Assembly (NCBI RefSeq): GCF_001676155.1 | Contig: NZ_LZEW01000001.1 | Span: forward strand, 1,674,001 to 1,738,000 | Length of the DNA stretch: 64,000 nt | Source of the DNA: Morganella psychrotolerans | GTDB taxonomy: Bacteria; Pseudomonadota; Gammaproteobacteria; Enterobacterales; Enterobacteriaceae | Reading direction: 5' to 3' | Part shown: positions 10,729 to 19,073 of the stretch, piece by piece | Position numbering within the stretch: the first letter of the stretch is position 1 | Layout: each line of letters starts with the position of its first letter | Position numbers and translations under genes: made by a program | The notes under the pieces: generated by a model | Told to the model about the DNA's origin: nothing | Database searches by the model: none | What the model saw: only the letters and a program-made list of their open reading frames with translations

Positions 10729-12081
10729 ATGCAACAGACAACTGTGCAGATGAAGCGCGTATTAACAACCCCCGCGCTGGTTTTTTTCGGGCTCGCTTAT
10801 ATGGTGCCCCTTGGTATATTCACAACCTACGGTCAGGTGACTGTACTCAGTGAAGGTCATTTACCGGTTGCTTATCTGGTAACATTGACCGCCGTTCTTT
10901 TTACCGCACTCAGTTATTGTAAAATGACCAGTACGCTGCCGCTTGCCGGCTCGGCGTATTCGTATGTCCAGAAAATATTCGGCGGCAATACCGGGTTTCT
11001 GGTGGGCTGGGCGCAATTGCTCGACTACCTGTTCCTGCCGATTATCAACTACATCGCCATCGGCATCTTTGTTCATGAAGCCCTGCCCTCCGTTCCGATG
11101 GAATTGATCATTGTCTCAACCATTATTGTTGTCTCTGTTCTGAATATCCTCGGGATCAAACTGGTGACCTCGATGAACATGCTGATTATTGTTATGCAGC
11201 TGCTGTTTATCGCCTTGTTCCTGTATCTCAGTTTCAGCACAACATTTACGCTGGATAAAGAGGCACTTCTCGCCCCGCTGACTGTCATGTCAGACCAGGT
11301 ATCCGGTCTGTTCGCCGGTGCGGCGGTATTGTGTCTGGCGTTCCTCGGCTTTGATGCGATTTCCACCATGGCAGAAGAAACAAAAGATGCCAGACGTGCC
11401 CTGCCGAAAGCGATTCTGTATACCGTTTTTATTGCCGGAACCCTGTTTGTTATTATCTCTTACTGTGCTCACCTGAGTTACCCTGCGTGGCGTGATTTCC
11501 TGCCGGATACAGATCTTGCCAGTATTCAGGTGATGGAAAAAGTGGGAGGGTCGCTGATGGCTTCCGCCTTTATTATCGCCTATGTGGTGGGTGTGTTTGC
11601 CTCGGCAATGACATCCCAGGCAAGCATTGTGCGGATTTTCTATGCGATGGGGCGCGAGGGGGTTCTGCCGCGTTCAGTCTTTGCCCGCCTTCATGCAAAA
11701 TTTAATACCCCGGTGCTGTCTATCCTGTTTGTTGCCCTCGCCTCTCTGATGGCGCTGGTGCTCTCGCTGAGCCTGGTGGCATCCATGATAAGTTTCGGCG
11801 CACTGATTGCATTTACCTTTGTAAACCTGTGTGTTATCAAACACTTTATTATTGACAGACAAGCCCCGCTGACCGCCGCGACTATCCTGCGCTGCCTGGT
11901 CGCCCCCGGGATCGGGGTATTGCTGACCTTATGGTTATGGACAAGTCTGGATGCCCAGGCACTGACTGTGGGTATTATCTGGCTGAGTATCGGCGTGGTT
12001 TACCTGGGTTTTATTACCCGCTTCTTTACCCGTCGTCCGCCGTCAATTACTGAAGAAGAAACACATTTAATTATCAGCTGA
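10729..12081 (+). CDS. APC-family permease, PuuP-like
   Basis: 450 residues from ATG 10729, which follows AAGGG; the upstream in-frame ATG at 10672 lacks such a site. About twelve membrane helices. The N-terminus (LTTPALVFFGLAYMVPLGIFTTYG), LPLAGSAYSYVQK, VGWAQLLDYLFLPMIN-like segment and FLGFDAISTMAEET resemble the putrescine importer PuuP of the amino acid-polyamine-organocation superfamily. It lies 27 bases before an amidohydrolase gene and is probably cotranscribed with it, so it may import that enzyme's substrate. The substrate cannot be read from sequence. Confidence 0.75.
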   Translation: MQQTTVQMKRVLTTPALVFFGLAYMVPLGIFTTYGQVTVLSEGHLPVAYLVTLTAVLFTALSYCKMTSTLPLAGSAYSYVQKIFGGNTGFLVGWAQLLDYLFLPIINYIAIGIFVHEALPSVPMELIIVSTIIVVSVLNILGIKLVTSMNMLIIVMQLLFIALFLYLSFSTTFTLDKEALLAPLTVMSDQVSGLFAGAAVLCLAFLGFDAISTMAEETKDARRALPKAILYTVFIAGTLFVIISYCAHLSYPAWRDFLPDTDLASIQVMEKVGGSLMASAFIIAYVVGVFASAMTSQASIVRIFYAMGREGVLPRSVFARLHAKFNTPVLSILFVALASLMALVLSLSLVASMISFGALIAFTFVNLCVIKHFIIDRQAPLTAATILRCLVAPGIGVLLTLWLWTSLDAQALTVGIIWLSIGVVYLGFITRFFTRRPPSITEEETHLIIS

Positions 12082-12108
12082 CTTTGCTGATAGGCATTGG
12101 AGATAATA

Positions 12109-13830
12109 ATGAAAATGACTGCCGCTGATACTATTTATCACAACGGTTATATTTATACTGCAGATGCACAAAACCGTGTCGTTGAAGCTGTTGCGATTGC
12201 TGACGGACGTATTCTTGCCTGTGGTGATAACAATGAGATGGCAGCCTTTCGCGGTGAACATACTCAGTTTACCGATCTTGACGGCAAAATGATGATGCCG
12301 GGGATTATTGATGGTCACATGCATCCGTTCTGGGGCGGTATCCAACTGTTTGGCTGCCACCTTAATTATGAATCGCTGACTATTAATGAGATCCTGACCC
12401 GCGTTCAGGCACATCTGGATAATGACCCGCGCACCGGTGACAATGACTGGCTGAAAATCACCGCCTGGCTGCGTCAGGGTATGTTACCGGCGGGTATCGA
12501 TATGTTCCGCGAAGATATGGATACGCTCAATACTAACCGCCCTGTCGTGCTCTTCTCCAATGACTGTCACACCCTGCTGGCAAACAGCCGCGCGCTGGAA
12601 CTCTTTGGTATAACCAAAGAGACCCCGGTTCCGGGTGATGGCAAAATCGGTAAGCATGCCAATGGTGAACTCAACGGAATACTCGAAGATGCGCCTGCCA
12701 TGCGTGCAGCCGACAGCATTCCGTCGATTCAGGCAGACCGCGCCGTTGATGTTGCCCGTCTGGTACAAAAAGTGCTGAATGAACAGGGTGTTACCATGGT
12801 GATGGATGCCCGTGTTGCTGAAATGCAGCTCGATGCCTTTCTGGCTCTGCAACAACAGGGTGAACTGACGCTGCGTGTTCAGGCCGCGCGTGAAATCACC
12901 CCCGATGATGCACCTGATGTCGCCTCTGTGCCGCAGGCAGTGAATAATGCTGTGGCATTTGCTCAGCGTTATCATCAGGCACAATGGGGACCGGAGCCCG
13001 GAATTGCAGTCAATAATATCAAAATGTTTGTCGACGGCGTGCTGCAATTCCCGACCATGACCGCATCCTTGCTGAAACCTTACCGGATCAATAACGGTAC
13101 GGCAGCACAGCCTGACTGGCGTGAAACAGATAACCACGGTGACCTTTATTTCACCGCAGATATTATTGATGCCCTGCTCGAACGCATTGCAGCAGCAGGT
13201 TATGACCCGCATCTGCACACTGTCGGTGAAGGTGCTGTCAATATGGTGTTAAACGGCATCGAAAAAATGCGTGCCGCGCATCCGGGCAAAGATATCCGTC
13301 CGGGACTGGCACACAATGAACTGGTGGATGCCGGGGATTATGCGCGCTTTGCAAAGCTCAACACTATCGCCTGTCTCTCTTTCCAGTGGGCAGCACCGAC
13401 CGCCGAACTGGCAGAATTCACCCGCAATATGATCGGTGATACGCGTTTTCAGCAACTGGAGCCGATTGCTAAATTTATTGATGCCGGTGCGGTTGTTGCT
13501 TTCGGTAGTGACTGGCCGATTGATGATTTTAATGAATGGTTTGACCTGAAAGTTGCCGTCACCCGCCGTGGTCACCCGGTAAACGGTCAGCCTGCACAGC
13601 GCCTGGATACTGATCGTAATTTAACGGTCACTGAAGTCTTACGCGCGGCAACGATTGATTCCGCTTATGCCCAGCACCGGGAAGATATCCTCGGCTCCCT
13701 GGAACCGGGTAAACTGGCGGATATGATTGTGTTGGATCGCAATGTTTTTCAGATACCGGCTGACGATATTGCCGATGTGAAAGTACTGCGGACTATTGTC
13801 GGTGGTAAAACCGTTCACCTGACAAATTAA
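12109..13830 (+). CDS. YtcJ-like metal-dependent amidohydrolase
   Basis: 573 residues from ATG 12109 with GGAG six bases upstream. It has the amidohydrolase-3 layout: an N-terminal beta-sandwich, the metal-binding H-x-H in PGIIDGHMHPFWGG, a later histidine pair in DPHLHTVGEGAV, and a C-terminal FGSDWPIDDFNEW followed by LGSLEPGKLADMIVLDRN. YtcJ-type enzymes hydrolyse C-N bonds, often of N-substituted formamides or related amides, but the natural substrate here is unknown. No signal peptide, so cytoplasmic. The gene ends before a clear terminator, closing a two-gene transport-and-hydrolysis operon. Confidence 0.8.
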   Translation: MKMTAADTIYHNGYIYTADAQNRVVEAVAIADGRILACGDNNEMAAFRGEHTQFTDLDGKMMMPGIIDGHMHPFWGGIQLFGCHLNYESLTINEILTRVQAHLDNDPRTGDNDWLKITAWLRQGMLPAGIDMFREDMDTLNTNRPVVLFSNDCHTLLANSRALELFGITKETPVPGDGKIGKHANGELNGILEDAPAMRAADSIPSIQADRAVDVARLVQKVLNEQGVTMVMDARVAEMQLDAFLALQQQGELTLRVQAAREITPDDAPDVASVPQAVNNAVAFAQRYHQAQWGPEPGIAVNNIKMFVDGVLQFPTMTASLLKPYRINNGTAAQPDWRETDNHGDLYFTADIIDALLERIAAAGYDPHLHTVGEGAVNMVLNGIEKMRAAHPGKDIRPGLAHNELVDAGDYARFAKLNTIACLSFQWAAPTAELAEFTRNMIGDTRFQQLEPIAKFIDAGAVVAFGSDWPIDDFNEWFDLKVAVTRRGHPVNGQPAQRLDTDRNLTVTEVLRAATIDSAYAQHREDILGSLEPGKLADMIVLDRNVFQIPADDIADVKVLRTIVGGKTVHLTN

Positions 13831-13853
13831 TTTACGTAACAGCACTTAACAGA

Positions 13854-13885
13854 TAAAACCTCATGATAACCATGAGGTTTTATTC
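13854..13885 (+). terminator. Terminator of the permease-amidohydrolase operon
   Basis: AAAACCTCATG (13855-13865) pairs with CATGAGGTTTT (13871-13881), followed by ATTCTC; 24 bases after the amidohydrolase stop. Confidence 0.85.
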
Positions 13886-14028
13886 TCTGTTTCTGCCGGA
13901 AATGCGATACAACGCGAAAAAAAAAATATTTCAGAAAGTATCCGCGTTATTAATGTTGCTATCGTTTTATCAATCCCCGATAATTTTAATTCAATAAAAT
14001 AACAACGGATATTACGAGGCGAGGCACG

Positions 14029-14781
14029 ATGCCATTACTAGCTGCAATACTTTATTTAATCCCTGCCATTTATTTTGCTATCCATGCGGTCAAAAACCGG
14101 CAAAACTATTACTGGCTATTTATTTTATTTGTATTTCCCGTTGTCGGTAGTATTACTTACGCATTCTCTGTCTGGCTTCCTGAATTTCGTCATACCCGCC
14201 ATGCCAACCGGCTGGAATCAAAAATAAAATCAGTTTTAAATCCGGATAAAGATATCAGGGAAGCACAACGTCAGTATGATATTGCACCAACAACCGAACA
14301 TTGTCTGATGCTGGCAGATGCCTATGCCGACAAAGAGCGATATCAGGATGCAGCGCATTATTTTAATGAATCGTTACAAGGACATAATCAATCTTCACCG
14401 GATATATTGTTACGCTATGCAGATACTCTGTTTCACATGGAAGACTATTCGCGTTGTAAAGAAATACTGGACACACTAACAGAACATAACCCCGGATTTG
14501 TTTCTGCCCCCGGACATTTATTATATGCCCGCACATTAGCAAATTTAGACAGAAATAATGAAGCTGATGAAGAGTTTAAATCATTGATGGCGTATCAGGA
14601 TCGCATTGAAATTAAAATAAGCTATGCCTCTTTTCTTATTGATAATAATCGTAATCACGAAGCGCTCCCGTTTCTTGAGCAGGTATTAACAACCTATAAT
14701 TTAATGCCGAAATCAGCACAACGATTTAACAGACAATGGAAAGAAAAAGCCACTGTATTAAAGCAACAGATAACCCAATAA
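14029..14781 (+). CDS. Membrane-anchored TPR protein
   Basis: 250 residues. Two membrane helices at about residues 3-20 and 26-48 resemble the small PLDc_N-type anchor (IPAIYFAIHAVKNRQNYYWL then FPVVGSITYAF), and the cytoplasmic rest consists of tetratricopeptide-like helices (CLMLADAYADKERYQDAAHY, LLRYADTLFHMEDYSRCKEI). Such proteins usually act as scaffolds; I recognise no named ortholog. It stands alone between a terminator and an ERIC remnant. The upstream GAGGCGAGGCACG supplies a plausible ribosome site. Being real is likely from length and composition; the role is unknown. Confidence 0.75.
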   Translation: MPLLAAILYLIPAIYFAIHAVKNRQNYYWLFILFVFPVVGSITYAFSVWLPEFRHTRHANRLESKIKSVLNPDKDIREAQRQYDIAPTTEHCLMLADAYADKERYQDAAHYFNESLQGHNQSSPDILLRYADTLFHMEDYSRCKEILDTLTEHNPGFVSAPGHLLYARTLANLDRNNEADEEFKSLMAYQDRIEIKISYASFLIDNNRNHEALPFLEQVLTTYNLMPKSAQRFNRQWKEKATVLKQQITQ

Positions 14782-14794
14782 TGTGTACTCTGTT

Positions 14795-14896
14795 ACTCCG
14801 AATAATTCGGGATACCTGCAGGTGACAAGCTCCGACCGCCGGGGAGCATACATCAGTATGTGACCCGGCTGGCTGCATCCTGAATGACGTTGGGGA
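14795..14896. repeat. Degenerate ERIC remnant
   Basis: Contains the ERIC centre (CGGGGAGCATACATCAGTATGTGACCCGGCTGG, shown here in pieces: GGGAGCATACATCAG, TATGTGACCCGGCTGG) and the end CTGCATCCTGAATGACGTTGGG, while the left arm (AATAATTCGGGATACCTGCA) is diverged and the terminal TATA is lost on at least one side. Confidence 0.65.
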
Positions 14897-15126
14897 CTCA
14901 ATTTTAATAAAAAACAGGGATAATTATACGCAGCCCCGCTGAAGATAGCACTCATCCGATTTTGGCAGAGAAAGCACAGGCAATGTCAGTCACTTTTATT
15001 TACATAGTCTGAGAACTCTTTTTTTTGTCTCAGTTATCGTTTGCTATCCGTAATCAGCCCCCGTAAGATTGAATCACAATCTCTGTGTCATCATCCGCAT
15101 TTTTCTTATTATTCCCGAGGTTCTTC
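14897..15126. other. Non-coding upstream region of rhtA
   Basis: With the ERIC remnant this makes a gene-free stretch of about 345 bases. Beyond the repeat I see only AT-rich promoter-like sequence and a run of eight T near 15018. No RNA gene recognised. Confidence 0.35.
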
Positions 15127-16101
15127 ATGTCTGCGTCTCCCCGTCAGCACGGTGGTTCTCCGTGGTTACCTATTGGCTTATTACTGCTGTCCATGGTGTC
15201 TATCCAGAGTGGTGCGTCGCTGGCAAAAACGCTTTTTCCGGTGATTGGCGCTCCGGGCGTTACAGCGCTGCGGCTGCTGTTAGGGACGGCCATCCTATTT
15301 ATTATTTTTAAACCCTGGCGGCTCAGTTTTACGCGGGCATCGGTTCTGCCGATATTAGGCTACGGGATCTCTCTCGGGATAATGAATTACCTTTTTTACC
15401 TGGCGCTGACCACTATTCCGCTGGGGATTGCCGTCGCACTGGAATTTACCGGACCACTGGCGGTTGCTATGTTTGGCGCCCGCCGTCCGGCGGATTTTTT
15501 CTGGATTGTGCTGGTGATAACCGGGCTGGCTTTTTTATTACCGATAGGTGACCAGTTGGGAGAACTTGAGCAACTTGACCCTATAGGAATGCTTTACGCA
15601 CTTGGCGCAGGGGCGGGCTGGGCGCTCTACATTATTTTCGGGCAGCGCGCCGGAAAATTCTATGGCGCGGCAACGGTTTCTCTGGGCTCCCTTATCGCGG
15701 CACTTATTTTTTTCCCGCTTGGTGCATTAAACAGTGATATCAGTGTAATGTTCAGCTGGGCGGTACTGCCGCTGGGGCTGGCGATCGCCATTTTGTCGAC
15801 GGCTTTCCCGTATTCGCTGGAGATGGTTGCATTAACCCGGCTGCCGACCCGGACATTCGGGACATTAATGAGCCTGGAGCCGGTGGTGGGTGCGATGGTG
15901 GGTATTACATTCCTGCATGAACACCTGACCTTTACACAATGGCTGGCGCTGACCTGCATTGTTATTGCCTCCATGGGGGCGGCGCTTACTATTAAACCAA
16001 AATCCAAAATCAAAAAAAATAAAATAATCATCTCTCCATATTATATACCGGCCTCGTGCCGGTTTTCACCATACACACAATCACGCCTATTGATTCTATA
16101 G
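15127..16101 (+). CDS. rhtA: Threonine/homoserine exporter RhtA
   Basis: EamA/DMT-family inner-membrane exporter of threonine and homoserine with ten helices. ATG 15127 (MSASPRQHGG) gives the usual N-terminus, followed by ASLAKTLFPVIGAPGVTALR, VALEFTGPLAVA and ALTRLPTRTFGTLMSLEP. As given the frame runs to 16101 (324 residues), beyond the roughly 295 of the family, and reads through a terminator hairpin. Removing one A from the run of eight at 16012-16019 ends it at 16027 as ...KPKSKIKKIK, 299 residues. I think the shorter form is right. Neighbour of dps, as in E. coli. Confidence 0.88.
   Translation: MSASPRQHGGSPWLPIGLLLLSMVSIQSGASLAKTLFPVIGAPGVTALRLLLGTAILFIIFKPWRLSFTRASVLPILGYGISLGIMNYLFYLALTTIPLGIAVALEFTGPLAVAMFGARRPADFFWIVLVITGLAFLLPIGDQLGELEQLDPIGMLYALGAGAGWALYIIFGQRAGKFYGAATVSLGSLIAALIFFPLGALNSDISVMFSWAVLPLGLAIAILSTAFPYSLEMVALTRLPTRTFGTLMSLEPVVGAMVGITFLHEHLTFTQWLALTCIVIASMGAALTIKPKSKIKKNKIIISPYYIPASCRFSPYTQSRLLIL
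16047..16067 (+). terminator. Terminator of rhtA
   Basis: ACCGGC (16047-16052), five-base loop, GCCGGT (16058-16063) then TTT. It falls inside the as-given rhtA frame, which argues that the frame truly ends at 16027. Confidence 0.65.
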
Positions 16102-16140
16102 ATTTAATCGATTTTAACTATTGTCAGCACTGCTCTATAG
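16098..16140 (+). promoter_or_regulatory. dps promoter region with OxyR-like spacing
   Basis: ATAG (16098), CGAT (16109) and ATTG (16120) are spaced by seven bases like the OxyR quarter-sites ATAG/CTAT, with two mismatches. A CTATAG -10-like element follows at 16135 about 65 bases before the dps start. Dps is an OxyR and RpoS target in E. coli; binding here is unproven. Confidence 0.35.
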
Positions 16141-16205
16141 TTACCCCATCAAAGCAAATACGCTTACTTACATACATAAACAGATAAGAAATAAGGGGAA
16201 CAATA

Positions 16206-16709
16206 ATGAGCACCGCTAAATTAGTAAAAAACACTGCTTCTCACTTAGTGTACACCCGTAACGATGTCGCTGAAGACGTAAAACAAGCCACTATTGATAA
16301 GCTGAATCATCAGGTTATCCAGTTTATTGACTTGTCACTGATGACCAAACAAGCACACTGGAATCTGCGTGGCCGCAATTTTATTGCTGTCCATGAAATG
16401 CTGGACGGTATGCGCGACACGCTGAACAGCCATCTTGATACCTTTGCAGAGCGCGCGGTACAACTCGGTGGCATTGCACTGGGAACATCACAGGCAATCA
16501 GTCAGGCGGGAACATTACCGGCATATCCGACAGATATTCATTCTGTTCAGGATCACCTGAAAGCACTGGCTGACCGCTACGCTATTGTCGCTAATGATAT
16601 CCGCCGTGCTGTCAGTCGGGTTGAAGATGAAAATACCGCAGATATGTTTACAGCGGCCTCCCGTGATCTTGACCAATATCTGTGGTTTATTGAAGCAAAT
16701 ATCGGATAA
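16206..16709 (+). CDS. dps: DNA-protecting ferritin-like protein Dps
   Basis: 167 residues, identical in length to E. coli Dps. It forms a dodecamer that binds DNA in starved cells and oxidises iron with hydrogen peroxide. All ferroxidase ligands align: H51 in QAHWNLRG, H63, D78 and E82 in SHLDTFAER. The lysine-containing N-terminal tail (MSTAKLVKN) that mediates DNA binding is present. AAGGGG lies ten bases upstream of ATG. A strong terminator follows after 120 bases. Confidence 0.97.
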   Translation: MSTAKLVKNTASHLVYTRNDVAEDVKQATIDKLNHQVIQFIDLSLMTKQAHWNLRGRNFIAVHEMLDGMRDTLNSHLDTFAERAVQLGGIALGTSQAISQAGTLPAYPTDIHSVQDHLKALADRYAIVANDIRRAVSRVEDENTADMFTAASRDLDQYLWFIEANIG

Positions 16710-16830
16710 TCCTGAAAAACAGTGTTGTGCAAATCCATAAATTTGCATTAATAACATGAACATATAATGTGTGTATGTGTCGTAGATAATAAAAATAGTA
16801 AGACCTTGTGAGTCAATCCTACCCTTTATA

Positions 16831-16853
16831 CCGCCTCCGGGCGGTTTTTTTTT
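16831..16853 (+). terminator. Terminator of dps
   Basis: CCGCC, three-base loop, GGGCGG followed by nine T. Confidence 0.85.
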
Positions 16854-17662
16854 ATTTTCCGGCTGAATCGTTCCGGAAACTATTTATACAGTCATATTCT
16901 TATCAGAAAGTGTATTTATTCTCTTATACCCTTTATTTACTTTCTCTATTCAATCCTGTTTTGCCGACAAAATGATAAGAAAAAACACCTGACTGTGTAT
17001 AAAAAAAGCCCCCCCCGATCCTGAATGATTCTTTTTCTACCGGAAGACGCAACACAGAGGATGCATTCAATATATTTATTTTATATTTTGAGATCTTCGT
17101 CACTATGTATCTGCTTACTTTTTAATCTTAACGATAATTTATATTGCACTCATTATTTATTTCTTATTTTCATTCTTAATACTGAATTATGAGGCAAATC
17201 AATATTCCAAAAAACAGGTAATATAAAAATTATTAGATTAATTCATTTTAGTTATAAAATCATAACTATAGGTTTATCATCCTCTATCATAGTGAAACGC
17301 GGGGTTATATATCGCAGCCCAAATAATTTATGATAATGAGTAGATAAACGTATTCCAAAAAACAAAAAACACTCATAAACTCAAATAAGGTTCACGTCAG
17401 CGACAAGATATATTCAATATCATCTTCTTCAACGTGAATCACTCACAATGAAATCAAATTAAAAAACAAGAATAAGCTTGGGTAATCAGGAATACAAATA
17501 ACCCAAGCTTTGTTTTATTTAATAAAAAACAACAAAAACAATACGCAATAATACCCGGTAATAGTGAGTCGTTCCATCAGTAAAACACGTTAAAGACAGG
17601 ATCGTTTATATACGTTTTTATACTTTAGTTTATATAACCAATAATATTATAAGGAAGTAAGA
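16854..17662. other. Long AT-rich non-coding region before the fimbrial operon
   Basis: About 810 bases with no convincing reading frame. Seen in it: a run of eight C at about 17009-17016; a direct repeat TATTCCAAAAAACA at 17203 and 17351; an inverted pair TTCACGT (about 17391) with ACGTGAA (about 17436); and a terminator-like hairpin AAGCTTGGGT/ACCCAAGCTT at 17474-17510. The mrkA promoter must lie in the last 150 bases. No recombinase gene or fim-switch-type inverted repeats were found. Confidence 0.5.
17474..17516 (+). terminator. Strong hairpin upstream of mrkA
   Basis: A 10-bp perfect stem, AAGCTTGGGT (17474-17483) with ACCCAAGCTT (17501-17510), is followed by TGTTTTATTT. It has terminator form but ends no visible gene, so it may end an unannotated small RNA or attenuate transcription toward mrkA. 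Confidence 0.6.
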
Positions 17663-18283
17663 ATGAAAAAATTAATTATTGCATCTGCTGTTGTCGCTGC
17701 TTTTGGGTTTTCAATGGCAAATGCTGCGACAACCTCCGTCGGTGGCGGTCAGGTTGATTTCTTTGGTAAAGTAACCGACGTATCATGTACTATTTCCGTT
17801 GACGGTCAGCAAAGTGATGCTAATGTCCAGTTGGCTCCTGTTTCTCTGACTGAAGTCAGAAGTGCCGGCGCACATACTTATCTGAAAGCAAAACCTTTTG
17901 TTATCGACGTATCAAACTGCCTGGCTGTAGATCAGCCGGTAATTACCCGTGATACCGCATTAACTGCGGACAAACTGGGTATCAACTGGATAGGCGGTAA
18001 CCTGTTACAAAATGCTGTCGGCAAACAGGCAGGCTATCTGGCTAACACCGATACCTCCGGTGCAAAAGATATTCAGTTAGCGCTGTCTATTAACGAAAGT
18101 GCAAACCTTACCGGTAAAATAATTCCCGGTGCTGCCGGACAAAGAAAAGCAACTCCGGTTGTTGATTTAGTCAACAACAGCGCGAAATTTACTTATTACG
18201 TCGGCTATGCAACGGCTACTCCTGCGTCTGTAACAACAGGTGCGGTACATAGTTACGCTACTTATGAAGTTGTTTACAATTAA
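17663..18283 (+). CDS. mrkA: Type 3 fimbrial major subunit MrkA
   Basis: 206 residues with a 22-residue signal peptide ending ANA-A. The mature start [45 protein letters not shown] and the C-terminal [12 protein letters not shown]...YATYEVVYN track Klebsiella MrkA very closely, including the two cysteines of the pilin disulfide. It is exported by Sec, folded by MrkB and polymerised through MrkC into a fibre linked to biofilm formation on surfaces. First gene of mrkABCD; AAGGAAG precedes the ATG. Confidence 0.92.
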   Translation: MKKLIIASAVVAAFGFSMANAATTSVGGGQVDFFGKVTDVSCTISVDGQQSDANVQLAPVSLTEVRSAGAHTYLKAKPFVIDVSNCLAVDQPVITRDTALTADKLGINWIGGNLLQNAVGKQAGYLANTDTSGAKDIQLALSINESANLTGKIIPGAAGQRKATPVVDLVNNSAKFTYYVGYATATPASVTTGAVHSYATYEVVYN

Positions 18284-18358
18284 TATTTAAATCGTCTGGA
18301 ATACTTTTTATCGTTTGTTCAGATGGTGTGAATAACACCATCTGATTCCGGAGCTAAA

Positions 18359-19060
18359 ATGAAAAAATACTTACTTTTAACCTTATTTTTTATTGGTTTC
18401 TTTACTTCAGCCGATAATATCGTTGTTAACGGAACACGTTTTATTTATCCGGAAAGCGAAAAAGAGATTACCATACAAATAAGTAATTTAGCAGACCGCC
18501 CGGCAATTGCACAAATATGGCTTGATACCGGTGATTCAACCGTTCTTCCTGAAAATATTACCACACCATTTCAGATTACCCCGCCTATTTCCCGCGTCAA
18601 TGCAAAGGGAGGGCAGACACTACGAATAAAACTGATCGATAAAGCAGGTATTGCGACCGACAGAGAAACCTTGTGGTGGCTTAATATACTGGATATTCCG
18701 CCCGTTAATAAAGAAGCCATGAAAGACGGAAAAAATGTATTACAACTGGCGATACGTTCCAGATTTAAATTATTTTACCGGCCAACAGGTCTTGGTAACC
18801 GGGATAACGCGACGGAACAATTAACTTTTTCAGCTAAAGGCAACGCAATAGAGATAAATAATAAATCTCCATTTCATATTACTGTGACAGCAATCACTTT
18901 AAGCGATAAAAAACAACTTATTAAAAAATCATTTATGCTGTTACCAAAAGACCGGACAGAAATACCGGTAAACAGATCAGTAAAACGCGGAGATAAACTC
19001 TTTATCAGTAATATTAACGATTACGGTTCCGATCTTACCTTTAACGCAACTTTAGAATAG
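18359..19060 (+). CDS. mrkB: Type 3 fimbrial periplasmic chaperone MrkB
   Basis: 233 residues with a cleavable signal peptide (MKKYLLLTLFFIGFFTSA). Two-domain PapD-like chaperone: NIVVNGTRFIYPESEKEIT, TPPISRVNAKGGQTLRIKL and RETLWWLNILDIPP are the family blocks, the last containing the conserved region that lines the subunit-binding cleft. It donates a strand to MrkA and MrkD subunits in the periplasm. It begins 76 bases after mrkA and 14 bases before mrkC. Confidence 0.93.
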   Translation: MKKYLLLTLFFIGFFTSADNIVVNGTRFIYPESEKEITIQISNLADRPAIAQIWLDTGDSTVLPENITTPFQITPPISRVNAKGGQTLRIKLIDKAGIATDRETLWWLNILDIPPVNKEAMKDGKNVLQLAIRSRFKLFYRPTGLGNRDNATEQLTFSAKGNAIEINNKSPFHITVTAITLSDKKQLIKKSFMLLPKDRTEIPVNRSVKRGDKLFISNINDYGSDLTFNATLE

Positions 19061-19073
19061 ATACTAATTCAAC

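Noticed and set aside
14758-14955. Minus-strand reading frames of about 60-80 residues containing HILMYAPR (here and at 3711, 25916, 62271)
   Set aside because: They are translations of ERIC repeats, found at every copy, and not genes.
17009-17016. Run of eight C upstream of the fimbrial operon as a phase-variation tract
   Set aside because: It lies about 650 bases before mrkA, in no reading frame and not at a promoter spacing position, so there is no mechanism to point to.
16854-17662. Invertible fim-type promoter switch before mrkA
   Set aside because: The repeats found are either direct or too short and close, and no tyrosine recombinase gene is adjacent.
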